52,339 bases of DNA, taken from the IMG/VR virus record IMGVR_UViG_3300025652_000108, positions 1 to 52,339 of that record. One strand, 5' to 3'. Shown piece by piece: positions 22,332 to 29,499 of this stretch. The position numbers and the translations under genes are program-made. The stretch's first letter is position 1; each line of letters opens with the position of its first letter. This DNA comes from a virus. The notes beneath the pieces are model-generated. The model worked only from the letters and a program-made list of their open reading frames with translations. It had not been told where the DNA came from and ran no database searches.

Positions 22332-22657
22332 TCTCCTTGCTCCTCTTTGCTTTGTGTTGGCTTATCGTTGATACCAATGTCTCGCGCCTCAAACGCCACG
22401 AGGAACGCTATGCAAGCCGCGGCGTGCCATGTGTGCGGTAGGCCTGACTCTGGGTCAAACTCCTCACCCGACCACCAAGCCGCCATGTGGCGACGCAGCG
22501 CTGCGTAGGGGCGGCCCCACGCCATGCCGAGCTCCCAGTTACGGTCTCCGTACTTCTCCGCGCCGAACGTCAGGACTGTCGCGATCGCCTCCTCAACCTC
22601 TGGCGGGGTTAAATCGTAACGCGGTTTACCTGAGTCAAACTTTATGCCTTCTGTCAT
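22328..22657 (-). CDS. dATP/dGTP diphosphohydrolase-like (DUF5664/MazZ-type)
   Basis: This 109-residue protein matches the DUF5664 family: KFDSGKPRYDLTPPEVEEAIATVLTFGAEKYGDRNWELGMAW, then ALRRHMAAWWSGEEFDPESGLPH and HAAACIAFLVAFEA. The Glu residues (EE, E in AEKYGDRNWE) and the D/H pair in DPESGLPHTWHAA are the expected metal- and substrate-binding positions of these all-alpha pyrophosphatases, which hydrolyse dATP/dGTP in some phages. In 2-aminoadenine phages the enzyme works with PurZ; no purZ-like gene is visible here, so a general nucleotide-pool role is more likely. Confidence 0.75.
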   Translation of the reverse strand: MTEGIKFDSGKPRYDLTPPEVEEAIATVLTFGAEKYGDRNWELGMAWGRPYAALRRHMAAWWSGEEFDPESGLPHTWHAAACIAFLVAFEARDIGINDKPTQSKEEQGE

Positions 22658-22665
22658 GTTGTCTC

Positions 22666-22854
22666 CTAAAACGGGGGCTCGACCCCAAGATCGGACGGCT
22701 TCCAGCTCTTAAAAAATTCTGGGTGCAGACCTAAAGTTTCTATGAATAGCTCGATTGATGTGCTACCCTTTGCGCGAGAGCCTCCCTTGTGCTCCCGCTT
22801 TACCGCCTGACTTGAGGGTTGCTTCGGCAACCCTCTTTTTTTATTTCGGTACAT
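22666..22854 (-). CDS. Small hypothetical protein with an internal hairpin
   Basis: This 62-residue protein starts at ATG 22854, whose A is the last base of the upstream stop (TAATG coupling). The N-terminus is basic (MYRNKKRGLPKQPSSQAVKR) and the C-terminus reads TSIELFIETLGLHPEFFKSWKPSDLG, probably one helix and an extended tail. Codons 7-16 coincide with a perfect hairpin and a T-run that form an intrinsic terminator on the opposite strand (see 22814-22842). That dual use is unusual. The upper part could also be non-coding if translation begins further downstream. No family recognised. Confidence 0.5.
   Translation of the reverse strand: MYRNKKRGLPKQPSSQAVKREHKGGSRAKGSTSIELFIETLGLHPEFFKSWKPSDLGVEPPF
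22814..22842 (+). terminator. Plus-strand intrinsic terminator inside a minus-strand gene
   Basis: A perfect 9-bp stem (GAGGGTTGC and its complement) with a TTCG tetraloop is followed by seven T residues on the plus strand. It is a textbook rho-independent terminator pointing rightwards, yet every gene for 9 kb on either side is on the minus strand. It implies an antisense or small plus-strand RNA ending here, or protection from read-through. Confidence 0.75.
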
Positions 22855-23363
22855 TATTCCGGTTCCCACTCCGCTACGTCGGCAAGATCAGGGCTGCATG
22901 TGTACCACACCTTAGAGCGCCCTCGGTTGTGCGCACGCTCCATTGTGAACCGCGCGCATTTCCCTGCCCTAAAAAAGTCGTCCGTCTGGGTGATGAACGC
23001 GTGTAAGAGCTCGGTGTGCTCCTTTAGTGAAGCCCCACCGGTGTACTCGTGAAAGAGTTCGCCGGCCGTCCACACACCATTGTTTGATAACGTGCGCTCG
23101 ATGAAGGCACGCACCGCGACATGGCTCGGGTCTTCGATCCGCTTTAGTCCGGTCACCATATACGGTGTATGGTCGCGACGGTTCTCGAGTGGATTTTCCG
23201 TGACTGTTGCTTGAAAGATGTCGCCGACGGTGCCGTGCGCGGCAAGCATGACGCGTGGCGGTATGAAGCACGACTCACCTGTACCCTCGACGATACCGAA
23301 ACCGGTTCCCGTTGTCTCGAGTTGGCTGCTGATGCTGATAGTGACTGTGTTTTGTTCTAACAT
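22854..23363 (-). CDS. Protein with OB/cold-shock-like N-terminus
   Basis: This 169-residue protein starts at ATG 23363, with AGAGAGGTCATC upstream. The first 65 residues read as a five-strand domain with GTGFGIVEGTGESCFIPPRV, GTVGDIFQATVTEN and PYMVTGLKR, resembling in pattern a cold-shock/OB domain (G-x-G-F-G-x-I...(V/I)F(V/I)P). The C-terminal half is helical and looks like a winged helix (VAVRAFIERTLSNNGVWTAGELFHEY, LLHAFITQTDDFF, KVWYTC). That combination suggests nucleic-acid binding. The match is by eye only, and no family is recognised. Confidence 0.55.
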   Translation of the reverse strand: MLEQNTVTISISSQLETTGTGFGIVEGTGESCFIPPRVMLAAHGTVGDIFQATVTENPLENRRDHTPYMVTGLKRIEDPSHVAVRAFIERTLSNNGVWTAGELFHEYTGGASLKEHTELLHAFITQTDDFFRAGKCARFTMERAHNRGRSKVWYTCSPDLADVAEWEPE

Positions 23364-23427
23364 GATGACCTCTCTGGTGGCGCAATATAGTAGTGACACG
23401 TTGTAGATGGTTCAGCTGGGCTGCGTC

Positions 23428-23724
23428 TCATAGGATGTGTTCTCCGTTGCCCCAACATGCCGCGGTTCCTTTCTCAAATGACTTGATCTCCATATCGTCA
23501 GAGAACCCGCAGTCTTGACAAGTAAAGGTGATGACAACAGCGTGACCACCATTCCCCGATGGGTTGCGTGCGAACAGGTCGGGCTGGGCGTTTACCAATA
23601 CGCTGCCGGTCCGCAGCTCGATGACGGCGACACGAATGTCGCCGCCCTCATCTCTCGAGTAAGTCTTTACTCGTTCTTTTTTAAGGCGCGGCTCGCCGCA
23701 CTCCGCGCAGTAAATCTTGGTCAT
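23428..23724 (-). CDS. Zinc-ribbon protein
   Basis: This 98-residue protein has two Cys pairs, YCAECG near the N-terminus (residues 6-9) and TCQDCGFSDD near residue 70, separated by a strand-rich segment (IRVAVIELRTGSVLVNAQ). The spacing is that of a zinc ribbon with a large insertion. A zinc-bound fold with DNA- or protein-binding function is likely, but no specific family is recognised. It lies alone between the OB-like gene and the DUF3150-like gene, with GGAGATCAACTG upstream of the ATG. Confidence 0.6.
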   Translation of the reverse strand: MTKIYCAECGEPRLKKERVKTYSRDEGGDIRVAVIELRTGSVLVNAQPDLFARNPSGNGGHAVVITFTCQDCGFSDDMEIKSFEKGTAACWGNGEHIL

Positions 23725-23736
23725 CAGTTGATCTCC

Positions 23737-24594
23737 TTATCCGAAGGCGGCCATGAAGCCGTCCATTGTGTCCATGATCCGCTTGGCCTCGCCTGATACC
23801 TCCCGGCGCAGGTCCTCGTCGTCACGCAGCTCGACGGGGTCGAGGTCTGCTAGGTGGTGCATGATGTCAATCCGAATGGACTCGAGGTCTGGATCGTCCA
23901 GCACATTGAGCGCGGGCAGGACCTCAACGATCTCACGCAGGTTGTCGATGGTTGCCCGCTTGAACTTGCTATCCTCGTCGGCCATGCGCGCGTGGAAGTG
24001 TGTCAGCGTCTTGGACAGTCGATCCCAGACCTCACGCATCGCACCATGGATGCGGTCGTTGACTTTGCGCTCGATGCTCTGACGCACGTGGTCGACGTAC
24101 TTTTTGTCCATGTCGACACGGAAGTCGCCAGCGTCACCGACAGGCTCGAAGTCGAGGCGGACACGATACATGCCGCGCAGCTCCGACTGGGCTGGGTAGT
24201 CATCTGGGTTGAACACTTCACCCATGCGGAACTCCGCACGGTCACGCTCGACAGGGTAGTCGACGGTGATGAACTTCTCGATCGCCGCCTCGGCCTTCGT
24301 GACCAGTGCCTCGTGCTCCTCGATGAACGTGGCGAACAGCTTGCGAGTGAGCAGACGGCCACCGGTGTCATGCCAAGGCAGTGTGTTCTTGTGGAAGTGC
24401 TTGCGGATCGTGGTGAGCGATGAGTTTACATCACGCAAAACTTTGCTGGGCATGAGGCGCTTGTTGACGTTGGTCGCATCCTCGTCAGCGTGGTGCGTGA
24501 GTGCAACAGAGCGGCCAAGCTCAGCGTCACGTGCAAAGCCGTACCAGCGGCCGATGGACAGATCAACGATCATACATTCTTTAGTGATAGACAT
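23737..24594 (-). CDS. DUF3150-like partner of MoxR/VWA proteins
   Basis: This 285-residue protein starts at ATG 24594 (AGGAGACTACCT upstream). It begins MSITKECMIVDLSIGRWYGF, followed by a helical, charged body with NVNKRLMPSKVLRDVNSSLTTIRKHFHKNTLPW, FATFIEEHEALVTKAEAAIEKF and a C-terminal helix ending IMDTMDGFMAAFG. In content, size and gene neighbourhood it matches the DUF3150 family, which occurs next to a MoxR-type AAA+ ATPase and a VWA-like metallopeptidase in phages and plasmids. Here the three lie together, separated only by a small gene. A perfect 16-bp palindrome lies 19 bases before the start. Confidence 0.65.
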   Translation of the reverse strand: MSITKECMIVDLSIGRWYGFARDAELGRSVALTHHADEDATNVNKRLMPSKVLRDVNSSLTTIRKHFHKNTLPWHDTGGRLLTRKLFATFIEEHEALVTKAEAAIEKFITVDYPVERDRAEFRMGEVFNPDDYPAQSELRGMYRVRLDFEPVGDAGDFRVDMDKKYVDHVRQSIERKVNDRIHGAMREVWDRLSKTLTHFHARMADEDSKFKRATIDNLREIVEVLPALNVLDDPDLESIRIDIMHHLADLDPVELRDDEDLRREVSGEAKRIMDTMDGFMAAFG

Positions 24595-24613
24595 AGGTAG
24601 TCTCCTGATGTTT

Positions 24614-24629
24614 TGTGACACGTGTCACA
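24614..24629. promoter_or_regulatory. 16-bp palindrome TGTGACACGTGTCACA, copy 1
   Basis: Perfect dyad 19 bases before the DUF3150-like start. The TGA stop of the upstream 24918 gene (24625-24627) lies inside it. The sequence fits the CRP consensus TGTGA-N6-TCACA. Confidence 0.9.
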
Positions 24630-24918
24630 GATTGTAAATCATGTGAGTCGCAGCGATGGCTGCATCCTCGGTGGGGTAAACTCTGGACTCACCCACGAGC
24701 AGGTCAGTGCCGTCGGTAGTCAGCAGCTCGAACATGTCGATGGACAGATACTCGTTACTGTAGGTGTTGCGCACGATGGCGTATCGGCACTGGTTGGGGC
24801 GGCGCTGAAAGATGTCGGTGAGAGAGCTCGCACCCTCGTCACCGCAGAAGTAAAAGCCGCCGTTGGCGCACACGAACGCACGCAGCACGAACGTGTTATG
24901 GTCGACGTCAGTAGTCAT
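24625..24918 (-). CDS. Hypothetical protein in the MoxR/VWA cluster
   Basis: This 97-residue protein has alternating strands and helices (NTFVLRAFVCANGGFYFCGDEGASS, CRYAIVRNTYSNEYLSIDMFELL, DAAIAATHMIYNL) and three Cys residues without a zinc-finger spacing. Its ATG overlaps the VWA-protein stop (ATGA), so it is translated with that gene, and its own stop lies inside palindrome copy 1. It is unrelated to any family I recognise. Its position inside the MoxR/VWA/DUF3150 group suggests a linked role, which is inference. Confidence 0.6.
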   Translation of the reverse strand: MTTDVDHNTFVLRAFVCANGGFYFCGDEGASSLTDIFQRRPNQCRYAIVRNTYSNEYLSIDMFELLTTDGTDLLVGESRVYPTEDAAIAATHMIYNL

Positions 24919-26033
24919 ACACGCACCACCTGACCGATGGGTACGTCAATGTCCGTGGTGCAGCACACGATCAACGGATACGCTGGCTCAACAGGCCATG
25001 GTGTGTAGCCGTCAGTGACCATGACCGCCACGACTGGTTCGTACTGCTCGACGTGAGCGATGGGCACACGCATGTCAGTGCCGCCGTAACCCACAGGCTT
25101 GAGGGCGATGGGCTCACCTACCTCGAACACCTGCTCGCCTTTGACCTCGGTGTCTGCCCAGACCACGCGGATACGCTCGGGCTGCATGATGTCGGCGATG
25201 GCGCTAACTTCTGACGCGATACGATTTATGTCGTGCTCGGTGATAGAGCCCGAGGTGTCGCCGATAACCACGATCTCGCCCATACGCTGGTTGTGGCGCG
25301 TGGGTAGGTAGACAGAGCCGAACCGACGGTTGCGACGTGACCATGTCTCGTCGTCGTTGGTGTTACGCGTCATGTAGTCACGCAGTAGCTCGTGCCATGG
25401 TGCAGCTGGGTCGAGTATCTCGGACACTGCACGCTCGAGAGAGCCGGACAGCTTGCCAGCCATACGCGCCATGTTGGCGGCTTGGGCTACCTGCTGGTCG
25501 ATCTGCTGGCTACGCGCAGCTTGCTCGCTGGGTGACATGTCAGCTGGGTCCATGAGGTCGGACGCGAGGCCGCCGCCAATCTGGTCGTCGTCACCGGGTT
25601 GACCTTGGCCCTGACCGCTGCCGTCTTTGTCCTTGTCCTTGTCCTTGTCTTGGATCAGCTCGTCATAGACGATCTCGGCACCTCGGTTGGAGTAGTTCTT
25701 GTCGAGCAGCCCACCCGTAGGCATCGTTAAGCCTTGCTCGACAAGGATCGCATTGATCTGGTAGTCAGTGGCATAGTTCCACACGAGCCGGTCGCGAGAC
25801 TGCGCACGCAGGCCATGCTTGAATGCGATGTGCAGGACCTCGTGGGCAAGCACAAAGATTACCTCGTCATCAGTTAGCTTGGCGAAGAAGTCAGGGTTGT
25901 AGAAGATGCTGCGCATGTCGGTCGCAGCGGTGGGTACACTGCTCGTCTCGACCAGAGGGCTGGTCATAAGCAGCGTCCCGAAGAACGGCTGCTTGAGTAG
26001 AACACGTGAGCGGAGTTTAGATAGACGATCCAT
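24915..26033 (-). CDS. VWA-like metallopeptidase (DUF2201 type)
   Basis: This 372-residue protein starts at ATG 26033 (AATGAGGTAACT upstream); the longer frame runs through the palindrome and is an artefact. The N-terminal domain has the zinc-protease motif LAHEVLHIAF (His64, Glu65, His68). An acidic/Gly linker (KDKDKDKDGSGQGQGQ) follows near residue 130. The C-terminal von Willebrand A-like domain has a MIDAS motif GDTSGSI (Asp259, Ser261, Ser263). This is the DUF2201 architecture, and its partner is typically a MoxR-type AAA+ ATPase, here the next gene upstream. Such pairs remodel protein complexes, but the phage target is not known. Confidence 0.8.
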   Translation of the reverse strand: MDRLSKLRSRVLLKQPFFGTLLMTSPLVETSSVPTAATDMRSIFYNPDFFAKLTDDEVIFVLAHEVLHIAFKHGLRAQSRDRLVWNYATDYQINAILVEQGLTMPTGGLLDKNYSNRGAEIVYDELIQDKDKDKDKDGSGQGQGQPGDDDQIGGGLASDLMDPADMSPSEQAARSQQIDQQVAQAANMARMAGKLSGSLERAVSEILDPAAPWHELLRDYMTRNTNDDETWSRRNRRFGSVYLPTRHNQRMGEIVVIGDTSGSITEHDINRIASEVSAIADIMQPERIRVVWADTEVKGEQVFEVGEPIALKPVGYGGTDMRVPIAHVEQYEPVVAVMVTDGYTPWPVEPAYPLIVCCTTDIDVPIGQVVRV

Positions 26034-26051
26034 AGTTACCTCATTCGGTTT

Positions 26052-26067
26052 TGTGACACGTGTCACA
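26052..26067. promoter_or_regulatory. 16-bp palindrome TGTGACACGTGTCACA, copy 2
   Basis: Lies between the AAA+ stop (26070-26072) and the VWA start (26033), 18 bases before the ATG, in the same orientation of flanking A/T bases as the other copies. Confidence 0.9.
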
Positions 26068-26069
26068 GA

Positions 26070-27095
26070 TTACTGGAACACGGCGCGATACTGCGTCGAG
26101 AAGCTCATAAACTGGTCAGTCGTAAACAATGCCTCGTCACGTTTTACGGCAAGCTGCCATGCCATGACGACATACTCGGGTGACAGGCGCTGCAAGAAGG
26201 TGAACAGCTGTGGCGCGTTGTCGACCGTCAGCGCACCGGACACGCTGATAGCGACAGCGTATGTCATGGATAGATCGTCGGGCAGGTCGACACCCTTGGG
26301 GTCAGCGATGATGTCCTTGATCGGGATCATAGACTGCCACACGTCAGCGAAGCCGGCGAACTCGGCAGCCGGACCCTCGCCGATGGCACCGACGATGGCG
26401 GTATGCTTGACAGCGGCAGGCATACCGGAGGCGTAGTAGCGCAAGGCTTTGACCCATGAGCGTGGTGTCGCGAAGGCCTTGTCTGGCTTGGTCGGGTCGA
26501 ACGTGGACAGCAGCGGCTTGCGGAACTGTAGGAAGGCCACACCGATGGCGGGTAGGCCAGCGCGCTGGGCATACTCGCAGAAGCTATCGACGTCGACACC
26601 GATCTCGGCGTGCGTGAAGCGGTTGGCAAGTGGTGTGGGCATACGGTTGGTGACGCCACGGTCAGACTCGCGGTTACCTGCGGCGATGACGACGACGTTA
26701 GACATGAGCTGGTGCTCGCCGACAGCACGATCGTTGATAAGCTGGTAGGCGACAGCTGCAACAGCGGGTGCAGCTGAGTTGATCTCGTCAAGGAACAGGA
26801 AGATCGGCTTGTCTGGGTCGTCGCTGAATGCTGGGTTGCCCTCGAACGGTAGCGTGCTCGGCGCCTGCCAGACAGTGAGGCCGTTGGCATGTGGCACAGG
26901 GATACCGCGCAGGTCTACGCTGTCATACTGGCTAAGGCGAATGTCGACCAGTGCGCCGTCGTAGTCGCTGCACACTTGGGCAATGCACTCGGACTTGCCT
27001 ACGCCGGGCTGACCCCAGAACATGATAGGCTCACGCATCTCGACAGCGACGTGCTTGATAAGTGACTTGGCTTCATTGATGTTGATGACTTGCAT
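26070..27095 (-). CDS. MoxR-type AAA+ ATPase
   Basis: This 341-residue protein starts at ATG 27095 (CGGAGACTACA upstream). It has Walker A FWGQPGVGKSE (about residues 27-36), a Walker B FLFLDEINSA (near 100), sensor 1 VVVIAAGNRES, and the arginine-finger region MPTPLANRFTH. The MPTPLANRF and VDIRLSQYDSVDLRGIP segments are typical of the MoxR/CoxD branch. Such ATPases act with VWA-domain partners; the VWA/metallopeptidase gene follows 36 bases downstream, and a DUF3150-like gene after that. Palindrome copy 3 lies 25 bases before the start. Confidence 0.85.
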   Translation of the reverse strand: MQVININEAKSLIKHVAVEMREPIMFWGQPGVGKSECIAQVCSDYDGALVDIRLSQYDSVDLRGIPVPHANGLTVWQAPSTLPFEGNPAFSDDPDKPIFLFLDEINSAAPAVAAVAYQLINDRAVGEHQLMSNVVVIAAGNRESDRGVTNRMPTPLANRFTHAEIGVDVDSFCEYAQRAGLPAIGVAFLQFRKPLLSTFDPTKPDKAFATPRSWVKALRYYASGMPAAVKHTAIVGAIGEGPAAEFAGFADVWQSMIPIKDIIADPKGVDLPDDLSMTYAVAISVSGALTVDNAPQLFTFLQRLSPEYVVMAWQLAVKRDEALFTTDQFMSFSTQYRAVFQ

Positions 27096-27120
27096 TGTAG
27101 TCTCCGTATGTTTGTGAGTT

Positions 27121-27136
27121 TGTGACACGTGTCACA
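27121..27136. promoter_or_regulatory. 16-bp palindrome TGTGACACGTGTCACA, copy 3
   Basis: Lies 25 bases before the MoxR-like ATG (27095), in the 125-base gap to the next gene. It is a perfect dyad flanked by AA on the side facing the gene. Confidence 0.9.
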
Positions 27137-27220
27137 AATTGGATTGTTGTCGTTACTATTGATGTAACATATACACTATAACATAACTGCTAGGGTACGT
27201 CAAGCATAATGTTTTACGCG

Positions 27221-28018
27221 TTACCAAGTAAGATAAGGTAGCCGTTCCTCCGTTCGCTGGTTGATGGTTTTGAAGGCTATGAGACGCCACCGGTCTTGTG
27301 GTGTCAGGTCGTTGAACGATTGCTTGAGATACGTGCCCAGCTCTTTCGGTTGCGTCGACCAGTGTGTGTAACGCACCCCCGACCCACCGCAGATGTTATC
27401 CAGTGCGGTTCGTTGGTCTGCGGTAAGCCAATAATCTTTGTGCTCGGGCACGTAGAGTTCTTTCATACGCGCCCACGCTTTGGACGCCGCTCGCAGCTGG
27501 CGCAGGTGTGCTCGTTCCTCGGTGGTATATTTGGTCGGTGATGTGTGACGGATGGTATTGCCCCGCGGCTTGGCTTTAGGACCGGTATAGTAGACACCAC
27601 CCCTCCGACGGATATGCGCCGGTACGCTAGGGCTATGCAGCGTCGACGACGTGAGCATGAAACCCACGACCATGCGGTGGTCGAGGTCGAACCAGATTTC
27701 TTGGCTCTGGGACGCACCTCGAATCGTAAGGTTCAAGCCTGACTGCGTGATCTCTTCGCCCTGTGGTGTGCGCAGAGGTGCGCCGTCGATCAGGTCGGAC
27801 AGGATGTCGAGGCGGGCCGTCGATACTACCCCTGCACGGAGCCCTGCTTTCTCACCCATGTCGGGTCGCGTCAGGCGACCAGAGCCGGCGGTGGCGGAAC
27901 ACTCCCCTGTCTCGAATGTTACGACACGATCGTTCAACTCCGACACATGGAACAGACCGAACCGGTCCCAGTTTAAATTCCGGTGAGCACGCAGCTCAGG
28001 GACAGACATGATTTTCAT
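27221..28018 (-). CDS. Unrecognised early-block protein
   Basis: This 265-residue protein starts at ATG 28018, preceded by GAAGGAGATACC. It opens MKIMSVPELRAHRNLNWDRFGLFHVSELND and has a strand-rich first half (VVTFETGECSATAGSG, LNLTIRGASQSQEIWFDLDHRMVVGFML). A basic middle (RRRGGVYYTGPKAKPRGNTIRHTSP) and a helical C-terminus with Trp/Arg residues follow. I see no catalytic motif or zinc cluster. It has its own palindrome 21 bases upstream. Position in the block of single genes with individual operators suggests an early host-takeover role, which is inference. Confidence 0.55.
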   Translation of the reverse strand: MKIMSVPELRAHRNLNWDRFGLFHVSELNDRVVTFETGECSATAGSGRLTRPDMGEKAGLRAGVVSTARLDILSDLIDGAPLRTPQGEEITQSGLNLTIRGASQSQEIWFDLDHRMVVGFMLTSSTLHSPSVPAHIRRRGGVYYTGPKAKPRGNTIRHTSPTKYTTEERAHLRQLRAASKAWARMKELYVPEHKDYWLTADQRTALDNICGGSGVRYTHWSTQPKELGTYLKQSFNDLTPQDRWRLIAFKTINQRTEERLPYLTW

Positions 28019-28039
28019 TGGTATCTCCTTCGATTATTT

Positions 28040-28055
28040 TGTGACACGTGTCACA
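28040..28055. promoter_or_regulatory. 16-bp palindrome TGTGACACGTGTCACA, copy 4
   Basis: Lies 21 bases before the ATG at 28018, too close to leave room for a full promoter between it and the ribosome binding site. This argues against a simple upstream-activator role here. Confidence 0.9.
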
Positions 28056-28068
28056 GATTGAGGGTGCA

Positions 28069-28968
28069 TCAGAAAAAGTCGTGGCTTGCGACCTCGAGGT
28101 TCTCACTCTTTTGCATACGTGACATGTGGTTGTAGTCGGTGGCGTAGGCGACCTCGTCGAACCGTATGGCGTCTACCTCGTGCTTGATAATGCCCATGAG
28201 TCTCGCCCGGTTCACCTTCGCTGACAGGTCGTGCCGAGCCAGTCGCAGCGCGACCTCTGGCCAGCCTGTTCTGGGGCCACGGAGTAACTTGAGCAGCTCA
28301 GAGCCTTGGAGGCTGTGGTCGATACCCATCGCGTGTGCCAATGCTAGGTAGGTGGAGTAGTCAAGCCCGCGATCCCAGTGCCGTTGGTTTTTGGAAAGGT
28401 CCTTGAGCTCTATGTACGACACAAAGAAATCCATGAACTCACTGAGGTTGTGCTCTTTATAGCCCTCCGACGCGATCTTCCTATCCGTACGGTAGTGGCG
28501 CCACGGGACGACGGCAGGCGAGTTCTCGTCGATCGACCAGTAGAAATCCACAGGGTCCATAGTCAGCATGACATAAGACCCGCTCAGCTTATAGAGCCGC
28601 GCCTTCTCAACCGTAGCCGTAATAAGCCGAAGCACCGAGCAGTGCGCTGACACATCGACCGCAGCAGGCGTTAACGCGTTGATAAACGTAACAGTCGAAA
28701 CGGACGGATACATGCTGAGCACGACGCGCGGCACGCCATCGGCGTCGACAGGGTAGTAGCGCACGCAGTCGGTCTGGTGCAGCTGGAACACGACACTACC
28801 ATCGGCCTCGATACGCACGGTCTTAGGGTTGTTACCAGACCGACGACCCAGTGGGCGAGGTGCATCGCTGGCATAGCCACGCAGAGGTGTGATCCCGTCA
28901 TAGATGTCACGCGCAGAGCGGTGGCTGTAGACGCTTGGAAGGTCAGCAGAGTTAATTGAAAAGGCCAT
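28069..28968 (-). CDS. Unrecognised early-block protein
   Basis: This 299-residue protein starts at ATG 28968 (ACGGAGACTTCA upstream); the longer frame through the palindrome is an artefact that creates a false CDTCHK motif. It has a beta-rich first half (KTVRIEADGSVVFQLHQTDCVRYYPVDADG, TVTFINALTPAAVDVSAHCS, YVMLTMDPVDFYW) and a helical second half (LALAHAMGIDHSLQGSELLKLL, VALRLARHDLSAKVNRARLMG). The V-x-FQLHQTDCVRYYPDG-like start and VNALT-type strand recall hypothetical proteins of other phages. Function unknown. Confidence 0.55.
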   Translation of the reverse strand: MAFSINSADLPSVYSHRSARDIYDGITPLRGYASDAPRPLGRRSGNNPKTVRIEADGSVVFQLHQTDCVRYYPVDADGVPRVVLSMYPSVSTVTFINALTPAAVDVSAHCSVLRLITATVEKARLYKLSGSYVMLTMDPVDFYWSIDENSPAVVPWRHYRTDRKIASEGYKEHNLSEFMDFFVSYIELKDLSKNQRHWDRGLDYSTYLALAHAMGIDHSLQGSELLKLLRGPRTGWPEVALRLARHDLSAKVNRARLMGIIKHEVDAIRFDEVAYATDYNHMSRMQKSENLEVASHDFF

Positions 28969-29009
28969 TGAAGTCTCCGTAGGTTTTGATTGAGATTGAG
29001 TGAGTGTTT

Positions 29010-29025
29010 TGTGACACGTGTCACA
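29010..29025. promoter_or_regulatory. 16-bp palindrome TGTGACACGTGTCACA, copy 5
   Basis: Lies 41 bases before the ATG at 28968. The TGA stop of the upstream gene (29021-29023) lies inside the palindrome. Confidence 0.9.
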
Positions 29026-29446
29026 GATTACTGGGGCGACGATCGGTGCGCTCATACACCACGGTCACATCGAAGCTGTCATACTGGTGGCGATACACCT
29101 TGAGCACAGCGCGGTAGCCGCTGTTCATATCCACACGCTGGATGCAGCTATCCAGTGAACGCTGAACAGCCTCGTCGCAAAACGAAATCGGATGGACAAC
29201 ATTGGTACCCACGTCACGCAGAATGATGAACATCACGTCATCCACGTCCAAGCGGGCCATCGCACCCGCGTCCCACAGTAGGTCGCTGTAGTACATATAC
29301 TTGTGGTCGAAGAATGGGATCGCCACCTTGGCCAGCTTGTCAAAGGCATTGCGGAACGCGTCATTACGCACGTCACTGGCCTCATAGGTCGGGTGCTTGG
29401 GCTGCCACTCGTGGTCGATCTGGTTCTGTGTTGTCGTGCTAAGCAT
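29021..29446 (-). CDS. Unrecognised early-block protein
   Basis: This 141-residue protein starts at ATG 29446, with ATGGAGACGACC upstream. It has an N-terminal helix region (EASDVRNDAFRNAFDKLAKVAIPFFDHKYMYYSDLLWDA), a strand-rich middle (VDDVMFIILRDVGTNVVHPISFCDEAV) and a C-terminal VLKVYRHQYDSFDVTVVYER hairpin. No motif is recognised. The stop codon is shared with palindrome copy 5. Its palindrome (copy 6) is 35 bases upstream, the same layout as its neighbours. Confidence 0.55.
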   Translation of the reverse strand: MLSTTTQNQIDHEWQPKHPTYEASDVRNDAFRNAFDKLAKVAIPFFDHKYMYYSDLLWDAGAMARLDVDDVMFIILRDVGTNVVHPISFCDEAVQRSLDSCIQRVDMNSGYRAVLKVYRHQYDSFDVTVVYERTDRRPSNL

Positions 29447-29481
29447 GGTCGTCTCCATGTACTGGTTGGTGTTGGTTATTC

Positions 29482-29497
29482 TGTGACACGTGTCACA
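29482..29497. promoter_or_regulatory. 16-bp palindrome TGTGACACGTGTCACA, copy 6
   Basis: Lies between the stop at 29500 and the ATG at 29446, 35 bases before the start codon. Confidence 0.9.
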
Positions 29498-29499
29498 AA

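Noticed and set aside
28969-29055. CDTCHK / CDTCHR motifs at the start of several frames, resembling a zinc finger
   Set aside because: They are the palindrome TGTGACACGTGTCACA translated in one frame. Each real gene starts downstream at an ATG with a good ribosome binding site.
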